From: Candidatus Cryosericum septentrionale
Lineage (GTDB): Bacteria; Caldisericota; Caldisericia; Cryosericales; Cryosericaceae
Assembly: GCF_003570995.1 (NCBI RefSeq)
Contig: NZ_QXIY01000008.1
Span: 1 to 64,000, forward strand
Reading direction: 5' to 3'
DNA: 64,000 bases
Below the pieces are notes generated by a model. That model did not search any database. It had not been told where the DNA came from and was given only the letters and a program-made list of their open reading frames with translations. Positions 56,021-63,239 of this stretch are shown piece by piece (position 1 is the first letter of the stretch; each line of letters begins with the position of its first letter). The position numbers and the translations under genes were made by a program.

Positions 56021-56872
56021 CTACGGTCTGCTGAGCGTGAAGACCGTGACCTCGGGAGGACAGAAGAACCGGACGGGCAGGACGCTCATGCCAAGTCCCT
56101 GACTGACATAGAGAGGGACGCCGTCGACCTGGTACAGGCCGCGCACGAACGGAGACCCCTCCAGGGCGGCGGTCAGGCGGTCACCCCACACAGGAAGTCT
56201 CACCTGGCCCCCATGCGTATGACCGGTCAGGACCAGCGAGGCATGCCCCGATACCACAATGCTGGTCACGTCGTCTGGACAGTGTTCCAGCACGATCGCC
56301 CGCTCGCCCGCTGCCAGCCCGGAGAACCCCGCCTCGACATCCATGTGGTGGCTGTACGAATCATCTAGACCTACGATAACGAGTGGACTCCCACCTGACC
56401 GTCGGCTAATCCGCGTCAACTCGTTCTCCAGGACAACAAAGCCTGCTCCACGCAGCTGCTCCAGGAACTGCGCCATGGCCTCCCCATCACCGAAGCGCCA
56501 GTGTTCATGATTCCCCGGAACGTAGACGACCGGAACGCCCGCCGCCTCACAGAGCTGCTTGGCCCACGCAAGGACCACAGGGATGCTGGAACGTCTGTCG
56601 GCGACGTCTCCAGTAACGACAACGAGGTCCGGACGTTCCGTGCGAATGGTATCGATGGCGCGCCATGCGGCCGGCGACGGGTAGCCCAGGTGGGGGTCGC
56701 TCAGCTGGATGACGGTTCCCCCGGTCCACTCTTCTGGCAACCCGGCAACCCTCACGTCGATCCGACGTACAAGAAGGATATGCGGCTCGACGACTGCAGT
56801 CTCCAGAAACAGGGCGGCAACCAGAACCAGGGTCCAAAGCAGTCGCCTGCGCCTGCGCACGTGAGCGGTCAC
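56021..56872 (-). CDS. YkuE-like metallophosphoesterase, membrane-anchored (copy 1)
   Basis: 283 residues. A basic N-terminus (VTAHVRRRRR) and one helix (LLWTLVLVAALFLETAVV) precede a calcineurin-like phosphoesterase domain with metal ligands in VIQLSDPHLGYPS, VVVTGDVADR, YVPGNHEHWRFGD, LEHCPDD and LTGHTHGGQVRLP. The phosphoesterase would face outside. Some relatives act on lipid A or undecaprenyl phosphates; the substrate here is unknown. I use GTG 56872, which overlaps the upstream stop (GTGA). An ATG at 56899 is an alternative, and neither has a strong site. Confidence 0.85.
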   Translation of the reverse strand: MTAHVRRRRRLLWTLVLVAALFLETAVVEPHILLVRRIDVRVAGLPEEWTGGTVIQLSDPHLGYPSPAAWRAIDTIRTERPDLVVVTGDVADRRSSIPVVLAWAKQLCEAAGVPVVYVPGNHEHWRFGDGEAMAQFLEQLRGAGFVVLENELTRISRRSGGSPLVIVGLDDSYSHHMDVEAGFSGLAAGERAIVLEHCPDDVTSIVVSGHASLVLTGHTHGGQVRLPVWGDRLTAALEGSPFVRGLYQVDGVPLYVSQGLGMSVLPVRFFCPPEVTVFTLSRP

Positions 56873-57741
56873 CCAGCAGTCGATTCGTCCAGCCTGCATG
56901 ACGTGAGCGTGATGAATGTCAGTTCTGGCTGGCACAGGAACCGTATAGGAAGATGGCTCATACCCATCCCGGCGTTGACATAGAAGAGCGTATTGCCCAA
57001 CTTGAACAACCCGCGCGCGAAACGCGTGCCGTATCGCGAAGGAACACGCACAGCACCGATAAATGGAAGACGGACCTGACCTCCATGGGTGTGGCCAGCC
57101 AGCACCAGTCGGGCGGCAGGACGCTGTGCCAGCTCCTCGAACGCCTCAGGAGCATGTGTCAGCACCAGCGCGAATGCGGTGTCCGGGACTCCCTTGAAGC
57201 TGGCATCCAGATCGGCATGCCCAAAGTACGGGTCGTCCGTGCCGACAAGCCACATGCGGTCACCATGCCGATGCAGTACAACATTTTGATTTGCGAGGAC
57301 TCGAACACCGATCTCCGCCTGGATGCGCTTGTGCCACGCCGCAATGCTCTGTTTTGTCGGAAAAGCCCGATGGTCCCAGTTCCCGGGTACGACAACCACC
57401 GGAACTCCAGCGGCGCCCCGTAGCTGGCTCAGGAATGCGAGGCATGCCGCTGCCTGTTCTGGGCGGTCCACCAGGTCACCCGTGATGACAACAAGCGAGG
57501 GGTGCTCTCTCCTGACAACGTCGATTGCCCTGCGATAAGCCCGCGAAATGTGGTGGAGATGCAGGTCCGACAACTGCACGATCTTCAGGCCGTCGAAGCC
57601 GGCCGGCAACCACGGAGACACGATCGTCAACCGAGCAACATCCAACTGAAACGGCTCCCGCAGGAAGCCCTCAACCGCTGCGGCACCTGCGATCGCTCCA
57701 AGAACGGTCGCAGCTGCCTTGAGCGCTGTCTCTCTGCTCAT
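56869..57741 (-). CDS. YkuE-like metallophosphoesterase, membrane-anchored (copy 2)
   Basis: 290 residues, the same architecture as the next gene: an N-terminal helix (LKAAATVLGAIAGAAAVEGF) then ligands in IVQLSDLHLHHIS, VVITGDLVDRP, VVPGNWDHRAF, LTHAPEAFEEL and LAGHTHGGQVRLP. The two proteins are clearly paralogues but diverged throughout. Here the fourth ligand loop has Asn-Trp-Asp-His rather than Asn-His-Glu-His, so substrate or metal preference may differ. ATG 57741 is preceded by GGGAGGAAG. No terminator separates it from the copy below. Confidence 0.87.
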   Translation of the reverse strand: MSRETALKAAATVLGAIAGAAAVEGFLREPFQLDVARLTIVSPWLPAGFDGLKIVQLSDLHLHHISRAYRRAIDVVRREHPSLVVITGDLVDRPEQAAACLAFLSQLRGAAGVPVVVVPGNWDHRAFPTKQSIAAWHKRIQAEIGVRVLANQNVVLHRHGDRMWLVGTDDPYFGHADLDASFKGVPDTAFALVLTHAPEAFEELAQRPAARLVLAGHTHGGQVRLPFIGAVRVPSRYGTRFARGLFKLGNTLFYVNAGMGMSHLPIRFLCQPELTFITLTSCRLDESTAG

Positions 57742-57955
57742 GGCTTGTCTTCCTCCCGTGAGGACATCTCGAAGCATTCTCCGCCCTCGCCACAAGAGAG
57801 TATATGAACTTGTGACCTGACGTCACACCGAGAACACTCCTCTGTGCCCTCTTCGGCTACGGCGGACATGCCTGGAGCATGTGTTTGTGACACAGAGCCC
57901 ACGTCTCATCGTTTACCCCGTAGGACCTGCAGCAACCTGACTGCCCCGACAACGC

Positions 57956-57983
57956 AAAAAGGCGCCAGGAAACCCGGCGCCTT
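57956..57983 (-). terminator. Terminator after the bacterioferritin gene
   Basis: 8-bp stem AAGGCGCC/GGCGCCTT with nine-base loop, followed by TTTTT on the minus strand (57960-57956). Confidence 0.85.
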
Positions 57984-58007
57984 GCGTCACGTACTGTGGT
58001 TGGACTG

Positions 58008-58427
58008 TCAGATCTCTTCCAGCAGGCTCTGGAAGGTATCGTGGTGCCCTTCCTCGTCCCCCAGGATTTCGGTGAAGAGATGTGCCGTCGTGAGGTCTTC
58101 CTCTTTGGTGGCCAAGACAATAATCTCCTTGTACATCTTGACGGTCTTCTCCTCGGCCTTCTTGTCCACGGTCAGCATCTCTTTGAGTGACGACCCCACA
58201 GTGATGGGTTCAGGCTTCGTCGTCGGAGTCCCTCCGAGGTAGAAGAGCCGTTCGGCAATTGCCTCGGCGTGTTTCATCTCCTCGATGCCTATCTTCTCGA
58301 ACTCATCTTTGACCGCGAAGTGCTTCACGCCCTTCCACTGCACATGCTGCCACATGTACTGGAGCGAGACCTGCAGTTCACCGGCAATCGCGTCGTTCAG
58401 CATGCCGAGCAGTTTCTTGGATGCCAT
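58008..58427 (-). CDS. bfr: Bacterioferritin / ferritin-like iron storage protein
   Basis: A 139-residue four-helix bundle. The di-iron ligands are readable: GELQVSLQYMWQHVQWKG (Glu), EKIGIEEMKHAEAIAERLFY (Glu, His), the second helix pair KMYKEIIVLATKEEDL (Glu) and ILGDEEGHHDTFQSLLEEI (Glu, His). EEMKHAE also carries the Met at the heme position of bacterioferritins. It oxidises and stores iron, lowering oxidative damage. GAAAGGGG precedes the ATG. It has its own strong promoter and a long leader with a hairpin. Confidence 0.87.
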   Translation of the reverse strand: MASKKLLGMLNDAIAGELQVSLQYMWQHVQWKGVKHFAVKDEFEKIGIEEMKHAEAIAERLFYLGGTPTTKPEPITVGSSLKEMLTVDKKAEEKTVKMYKEIIVLATKEEDLTTAHLFTEILGDEEGHHDTFQSLLEEI

Positions 58428-58483
58428 CGTTACCCCTTTCGGCAGCTCACCGGATGCGTTCCAGACCCCCGGTGCCGCCCACC

Positions 58484-58512
58484 AGCGGACTACGTCTTAG
58501 CTGTAGTCCGCT
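58484..58512 (-). promoter_or_regulatory. Hairpin in the bacterioferritin leader
   Basis: Perfect 10-bp inverted repeat AGCGGACTAC/GTAGTCCGCT with a nine-base loop, inside the predicted 125-base leader of bfr. It is not followed by T. It may be an operator or an RNA regulatory hairpin. Confidence 0.5.
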
Positions 58513-58561
58513 CCTGAACCCAAGTACGACCAGTCTTTCGGCCTGCTTCATGTGTTATCAG

Positions 58562-58591
58562 ACTATACCACACAATGCGCGAGCATGTCAA
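58562..58591 (-). promoter_or_regulatory. Predicted bacterioferritin promoter
   Basis: Perfect TTGACA (58591-58586) and TATAGT (58567-58562), 18-base spacer. The transcript would begin near 58554, giving a leader of about 125 bases. Confidence 0.7.
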
Positions 58592-58606
58592 GTCGAGCGG
58601 ACATGC

Positions 58607-58636
58607 AAAAAGGGCAGAGCGCTGCCGCTCTGCCCT
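58607..58636 (-). terminator. Terminator after ylqD
   Basis: Perfect 11-bp stem AGGGCAGAGCG/CGCTCTGCCCT with four-base loop, then TTTT on the minus strand. It closes the plsX-to-ylqD operon where rimM-trmD would normally follow. Confidence 0.9.
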
Positions 58637-58659
58637 GAACCGTACGATGCAGTGAACTG

Positions 58660-59067
58660 CTAGTCCATAGAGAGGATGACGCCGTCCTGGACAAGGATCG
58701 AGGTCGAGCCGATCTTCTGGAACAGATTGTCCCCGACCTTGACTTCGACAGTCCCTTCAAGAGCACCCTGAACGTAGACGGAGCCGAGCTCCAGTTTGGA
58801 TACCTCGGCCTTCTTGGCCTCGAGATCCATGACCATCTGCTCCTGCTTTGCCTTGTCGTCCTGCAACTGCGCCTTGACAAGATCGTCGTACTGACCGCCC
58901 ACGCCGCCACGAAGGATAACCTGCGACAGTGAGGACTTCAGTCTCTCAAGGTTCTGTTTCGCCCCAGTATGCGCTCCGTCCAGCTCCTTGAGATAGCTGT
59001 CCTTGAACTGCTGAGTCACGACCGTCTTGATGAGAACGTTCTGTTTCATCCAAACGCTGGTTGCCAT
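58660..59067 (-). CDS. ylqD: YlqD-like protein
   Basis: 135 residues: an N-terminal strand pair (NVLIKTVVTQQF), a central coiled coil (about 35-90, KQEQMVMDLEAKKAEVSKLE), and a C-terminal beta part EGTVEVKVGDNLFQKIG and TSILVQDGVILSMD. That pattern and its place directly after khpA match Bacillus YlqD, a protein of unknown function in this operon. The ATG has GAGGAG twelve bases upstream, a long spacing. It is the last gene of this half of the operon, followed by a strong terminator. Confidence 0.75.
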   Translation of the reverse strand: MATSVWMKQNVLIKTVVTQQFKDSYLKELDGAHTGAKQNLERLKSSLSQVILRGGVGGQYDDLVKAQLQDDKAKQEQMVMDLEAKKAEVSKLELGSVYVQGALEGTVEVKVGDNLFQKIGSTSILVQDGVILSMD

Positions 59068-59075
59068 TGATTCTA

Positions 59076-59345
59076 CTACTCCTCTTCCAGGCCACCCTCG
59101 GCCTGTTCGTCGTTCATGCTGTCGATTTTGACTGTGGCGCTCTTGCCAGTCTTGGCAGAAGCCGCTCTGATGATGGTGCGAATTGCCTGGGCCGTATGAC
59201 CCTGTTTTCCGATGACTTTGCCAGTGTCCTTCTGGCCGACCTTGATCTCGTAGACCACGGCCTGCTCTCCGGCGATCTCATTGATAACCACTTCTTCGGG
59301 GCTATCCACGAGAGCCTTGACGATGGTTTCGACCAATTGCTTCAT
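59076..59345 (-). CDS. khpA: KH-domain RNA-binding protein KhpA/YlqC
   Basis: 89 residues, one KH domain: LVDSPEEVVINEIAGEQ, YEIKVGQKDTGKVIGKQGHT with the GKQG loop, and AIRTIIRAASAKTGKSATVK. It binds RNA, usually with a KhpB partner, and affects cell size and translation. An acidic tail (DEQAEGGLEEE) is added. GGAG precedes the ATG. Its place between rpsP and ylqD is the classical one. Confidence 0.94.
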   Translation of the reverse strand: MKQLVETIVKALVDSPEEVVINEIAGEQAVVYEIKVGQKDTGKVIGKQGHTAQAIRTIIRAASAKTGKSATVKIDSMNDEQAEGGLEEE

Positions 59346-59375
59346 CGGGTATCTCCTGATGCACGCAGGGCCGGC

Positions 59376-59645
59376 TTACTTCGCGGCCTTACTCGCAACG
59401 AATCTCTGCCAGATACCGTTGTGCTTGAGGAGGTTGCGCACGGAATCAGTTGGCTGCGCGCCAAGTCCGAGCCAGTAAGCGACACGCTCTTCGCTAACCT
59501 CGATCTTTGGCTCCTTGGGCTTGGGATCATAGTAGCCGAGGGTCTCGATGACGGCGCCATTGGTCGGTTTCTTACGGTCGAGCACGACAAAACGATAGTG
59601 AGCCTGATGCTTGGTTCCAGTCCTTGCGAGCTTGATGCTTACCAT
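59376..59645 (-). CDS. rpsP: 30S ribosomal protein S16
   Basis: 89 residues, normal length. It begins MVSIKLARTGTKHQAHYRFV, followed by GAVIETLGYYDPKPK and VAYWLGLGAQPTDSVRNLLK. It is an early assembly protein of the 30S subunit. The ATG at 59645 follows GGAGG. The open frame continues upstream, but only this start gives S16. Confidence 0.97.
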   Translation of the reverse strand: MVSIKLARTGTKHQAHYRFVVLDRKKPTNGAVIETLGYYDPKPKEPKIEVSEERVAYWLGLGAQPTDSVRNLLKHNGIWQRFVASKAAK

Positions 59646-59673
59646 GTTTCCTCCTGTTACGTATCTGCAAGTA

Positions 59674-60987
59674 TCAGAATCCGGGCAAGCCAAAACCCCC
59701 GGCATGCCTGTTGTTAGCCATCTTCGCCATGCGGCTGAACAACTCGAACTGCTTGAGCATTCTGTTGATTTCACTGACATCCACACCCGCGCCACGAGCG
59801 ACACGACGCTTACGGGACGCGTTCAGGACGGCAGGACTGCGTCTTTCGGTGTCGGTCATAGAGTCAATGATGGCCGTGAATCTCTTTGCAACACCCTCGT
59901 CGACAACAGCCCCCTTCGGGACCATATTGGCGGGAAGACTCTCAAGCATTTTATTTATACCACCAACTTGAGCTATTTCAAGCAACTGATCGCGGAGGTC
60001 GTAAAGGTCGAACTTCCCCGTTTGGACTCTCTTGGCGACGCCTGCTGCCTTTGCCTGTGACTCGGCGTTATCGTACCGCTTGAGCAGTCCCTCAATATCA
60101 CCATAACCGACGATACGCGCCGCATGCCTCTCCGGCACAAAATAGTCGAGGTCCTGTAAATGCTCTCCGACTCCGACATACCTGATAGGTTTGCCAATGG
60201 ACTCTTTAAAAGACAACACGGCACCGCCCTGTGCGGATGAATCGAACTTCGTGAAGATCGCCCCAGTAAGCGGCGCAACCTTGTTAAAGCTCTGCGAAAG
60301 CGGAATAGCTTTTGATCCGATCATCGAATCGAGAACAATCAGCGTTTCGTCAGGATGGTACAGCGCAGTAACCGTCTGCAGTTCATCCATGAGTTCGGTG
60401 TCGAAATCATGGCGCCCCTGCGTGTCCAGAAGCTGAACATCTAGGGATTTTTCCCTGGCAAATCGATCAGCACCGTGAACGAGATCGGCCAGACTCCCGG
60501 CATGTTCGCCATAGAATTCAACCCCTGCATCAGACGCCAGCTTCTGTAGTTGCTGGTAGGCGGCCGGCCGGCCGTAGTCTCCAGGAATCAGAAGAGGGTA
60601 GTGGCCTTCCTTCTTGAGGAGGAGCGCCAGCTTGCCCAGTGTCGTCGTCTTGCCAGACCCCTGAAGGCCCACAAGCATGACCCGATACGGGATGTGTGTT
60701 ATGGCGATGCCTTTGCCGCCCTGTCCTCCAAGTGCCTGCGTCAGCTGTTCGTAGAGAACCTTGACCACCTGGTCACCGGGCGTGATACTCTTGAGGACCT
60801 TCTCGTCCAGGCATGCCTCACGCGTCCGAGCGATGAATGACTTGACAACTCGGTAGTCGACATCGGCGCCGAGCAGACCCAGCTTGACCTCAGCAAGCGC
60901 TGCATCGATATCTCCCTGCGACAGCAGACCCTTGCGGCGCAGCCCATCGAAGACCCCACCGAGCGCTTTCTTGACAGATTCGAACAC
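59674..60987 (-). CDS. ffh: Signal recognition particle GTPase Ffh (divergent)
   Basis: 437 residues: N domain, G domain and a methionine-bearing M domain, which ends in NNRHAGGFGLPGF. The P-loop is LVGLQGSGKTTTLGKLAL. The other G motifs depart from the norm: GDYGRPAAYQQL instead of DTYRPAAxEQL, DTQGRHDFD instead of DTAGRL, and FTKFDSSAQGGAVLSF instead of LTKLDGDARGG. Core Asp and Arg are kept. It binds signal sequences at the ribosome and docks with FtsY. GTG 60987 is the start. It follows ylxM by nine bases. Confidence 0.94.
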   Translation of the reverse strand: MFESVKKALGGVFDGLRRKGLLSQGDIDAALAEVKLGLLGADVDYRVVKSFIARTREACLDEKVLKSITPGDQVVKVLYEQLTQALGGQGGKGIAITHIPYRVMLVGLQGSGKTTTLGKLALLLKKEGHYPLLIPGDYGRPAAYQQLQKLASDAGVEFYGEHAGSLADLVHGADRFAREKSLDVQLLDTQGRHDFDTELMDELQTVTALYHPDETLIVLDSMIGSKAIPLSQSFNKVAPLTGAIFTKFDSSAQGGAVLSFKESIGKPIRYVGVGEHLQDLDYFVPERHAARIVGYGDIEGLLKRYDNAESQAKAAGVAKRVQTGKFDLYDLRDQLLEIAQVGGINKMLESLPANMVPKGAVVDEGVAKRFTAIIDSMTDTERRSPAVLNASRKRRVARGAGVDVSEINRMLKQFELFSRMAKMANNRHAGGFGLPGF

Positions 60988-60996
60988 TCGGCAGGC

Positions 60997-61419
60997 CTAC
61001 AGCTCGTGGCTGTTGCGGTTGATCAGCTTTTCGAACAGGGTCTTCAACTCTTCGAGGGTCCGTTCACCTTCCATGTTGTGTGACTGTGCGCAGCACTGGT
61101 CGAGTTTGGACATGATCTTCCGGAACATCACCACGTTCTTCTTGTAGTTGGCGATAAGCTGCAATTTGCTCTCGCAGCGCCTCATGCGTCCAAGGGAGCG
61201 ACGGATGTGGTCATGGACGGCCTGCCGTGAAATCCGCAATTTGCGGGCGACCTCGGCGCCGGAGCAGCTCGGCTGGATGTACAGCTCCAGAACTCCGAGT
61301 TCCTTCTTGGTGAGCAGTCCCGAGTAGAACTCAAGCAACTCGCCGATCTCTTCCTTGCGCTTGATCTTCTTCTCGTGACCAGGAGTGATGTACACCTTTT
61401 CCTTCGACTTGCTCTGCAT
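60997..61419 (-). CDS. ylxM: YlxM-like SRP-associated helix-turn-helix protein
   Basis: 140 residues of the YlxM/UPF0122 family: ELLEFYSGLLTKKELGVLEL, then the HTH (SCSGAEVARKLRISRQAVHD). About 25 lysine-rich residues extend the N-terminus, and the C-terminus (about 95-140) is longer than in Bacillus. In streptococci it modulates SRP GTPase activity. AGGAG precedes the ATG. It is upstream of ffh, as is typical. Confidence 0.87.
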   Translation of the reverse strand: MQSKSKEKVYITPGHEKKIKRKEEIGELLEFYSGLLTKKELGVLELYIQPSCSGAEVARKLRISRQAVHDHIRRSLGRMRRCESKLQLIANYKKNVVMFRKIMSKLDQCCAQSHNMEGERTLEELKTLFEKLINRNSHEL

Positions 61420-61476
61420 AGTTCAACTCCTTGTTGGCATGTAACGGAATAGTCACGTTCTCGCTGCTATTGATGC

Positions 61477-62448
61477 TTACTCTGACAGCAATATCATGTC
61501 CACAATATCGTCTTTGTCAAATGGTTTTATGCTCATAAGTGTTTCACCATTGCATACCAGCTTTATCGGGATGCGCAGTTCACGCGCAATGCTCACGATA
61601 CTGCCGCCTTTCGCGCCGGAGTCGACCTTCGTGAGGATGATGCCTGAGATCGGGATCGCCTCACTGAAGGCGCGGGCTTGCATGAGAGCATTCTCCCCGG
61701 TCGTCGCGTCGATGACCAGCAACGTCTCTGATAACGGCAGCCCGAACTTTGTCTCAATGACCCGAACAACTTTCTGTAGCTCGAACGTAAGGTTCTTCTT
61801 ATTCTCGAGGCGACCCGCCGTGTCGATCACCACGACGTCCACCTTGTCCGCCACAGCTTTCTGAAGTCCGTTGAACACGACACTGGACGGGTCCTGGCCC
61901 TCCACCGAGCGCATCATTGGGACGCCGACGCGATCAGCGAGGATAGCAAGCTGGTCAACCGCCCCAGCGCGAAAGGTATCGGCGGCAACCAGCAGGACCG
62001 TGCGGTTCTCATGCTTGAGCATGTTTGCCAGCTTGGCGATCGAAGAGGTTTTGCCTGCGCCGTTGACCCCTGTAACAAGGACGACGGCAGGTGAACCCGT
62101 TGTGTGCAGCGTGCTGTCCAAGTCAAGCACGGCGCTCAGCTTGCCACGGATGCGCTCGATAACCTGTTCTGCCGTGGGACGGCCTAGCAATCCACCCCTT
62201 CGCACTTCCTGCAGGATAGCCATCGTCGTGTCGACGTCGATGCCGGCGTCGATCAGAAGCTCCTCCAGAGCGTCGAAATCTGCCGCCTCGCGGCGAGCGC
62301 GTCCGCCCTGCTGCTCTACGGTCTGTGCGGCGGTTGACAACACCGACTCCTGTGGCTCGGCTCCGATCTCATGTGCCTCGACCGGAGATTCCTCCTCCAC
62401 CAGCGTGTCCCCACCAAAGAGTTGCTTGACACGCGAAAGGAAGCTCAC
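61477..62448 (-). CDS. ftsY: Signal recognition particle receptor FtsY
   Basis: 323 residues. A short acidic N-terminal A domain (about 1-50) precedes the NG domain: LVTGVNGAGKTSSIAKLANM (P-loop), LLVAADTFRAGAVDQLAILA, VVVIDTAGRLENKKNLTFEL, ILTKVDSGAKGGSIVSIARE. All G motifs are conventional, in contrast to Ffh in this genome. It receives SRP at the membrane. GTG 62448 overlaps the rnc stop (GTGA). Confidence 0.96.
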   Translation of the reverse strand: MSFLSRVKQLFGGDTLVEEESPVEAHEIGAEPQESVLSTAAQTVEQQGGRARREAADFDALEELLIDAGIDVDTTMAILQEVRRGGLLGRPTAEQVIERIRGKLSAVLDLDSTLHTTGSPAVVLVTGVNGAGKTSSIAKLANMLKHENRTVLLVAADTFRAGAVDQLAILADRVGVPMMRSVEGQDPSSVVFNGLQKAVADKVDVVVIDTAGRLENKKNLTFELQKVVRVIETKFGLPLSETLLVIDATTGENALMQARAFSEAIPISGIILTKVDSGAKGGSIVSIARELRIPIKLVCNGETLMSIKPFDKDDIVDMILLSE

Positions 62449-63239
62449 TGACCAGACTCCCCTCGATGCGGGTGCTCGGAAACAAAAGCCTCAAGGGCCG
62501 CACGAGCGGCGTCCTCTTCGGCCTTCTTCTTGGATGACCCGCGGCCTTCGCCATACAGAACGCTGCCGACATGCACCAGCGACGTGAATACGTCCGATCC
62601 GTCCTCGCCCCGCGCAACCTCCGTATCATACGACGGCAGCAGACGTATGCTCCGCTGCGTCTCTTCCTGCAGAGCAGTCTTGTGGTCCAGGACCGCGCCG
62701 TTGTGCAGGTCGCCTATTGCCTTGTGGAACACGATGCTCACAAACTTCTCGGCCGCGTGCATGCCACTGTCAAAGTACATGGCAGCCACAAGAGCCTCGA
62801 AGCCGTCCGCAAGAATGGCAGGCTTGCGCTCGTCGCGCAGCTTGTCTTCGCCCTTGCCCAGCAACAGATACCTGTCAAGCCCAAGATCCAGCGCACGCTC
62901 ATAGATGCCCTGCTCTTTGACCAGTGCGGCGCGCATCTTGGACAGATCACCCTCCCGGGCGTCCGGAAACTCCAGGAACAACAACTTGGCAACGATGAAG
63001 TTCACGACACCGTCGCCCACGAATTCGAGCTTCTCGTTCGACGTGTAGCTGTGGTGCTCGCTGGCGAATGAGCTGTGCGTGAGAGCGACGACCAGGTAAC
63101 GGAGATTCTTGAATGATACCGGAAGCGACTTGTTGAATTCCTCGGTCCGCTCCATCACGAGGGTACCAGTGAAGTCCTCCTTCGGAGCGACAATCCGATG
63201 AATAGCAATCCTGCGAGTCCGATGCATGCTGTTTGTCAT
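62445..63239 (-). CDS. rnc: Ribonuclease III
   Basis: 264 residues. The catalytic helix is NEKLEFVGDGVVNFIVAKLL (usual NERLEFLGDAVL), with the second acidic site in ILADGFEALVAAMYFDSG, and a C-terminal double-stranded RNA binding domain (about 180-255, DVFTSLVHVGSVLYGEGRGS and KKKAEEDAARAAL). It processes rRNA and other structured RNAs. It overlaps the plsX end by four bases (ATGA). The N-terminus is about 20 residues longer than average, and no better start is seen. Confidence 0.95.
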   Translation of the reverse strand: MTNSMHRTRRIAIHRIVAPKEDFTGTLVMERTEEFNKSLPVSFKNLRYLVVALTHSSFASEHHSYTSNEKLEFVGDGVVNFIVAKLLFLEFPDAREGDLSKMRAALVKEQGIYERALDLGLDRYLLLGKGEDKLRDERKPAILADGFEALVAAMYFDSGMHAAEKFVSIVFHKAIGDLHNGAVLDHKTALQEETQRSIRLLPSYDTEVARGEDGSDVFTSLVHVGSVLYGEGRGSSKKKAEEDAARAALEAFVSEHPHRGESGQ

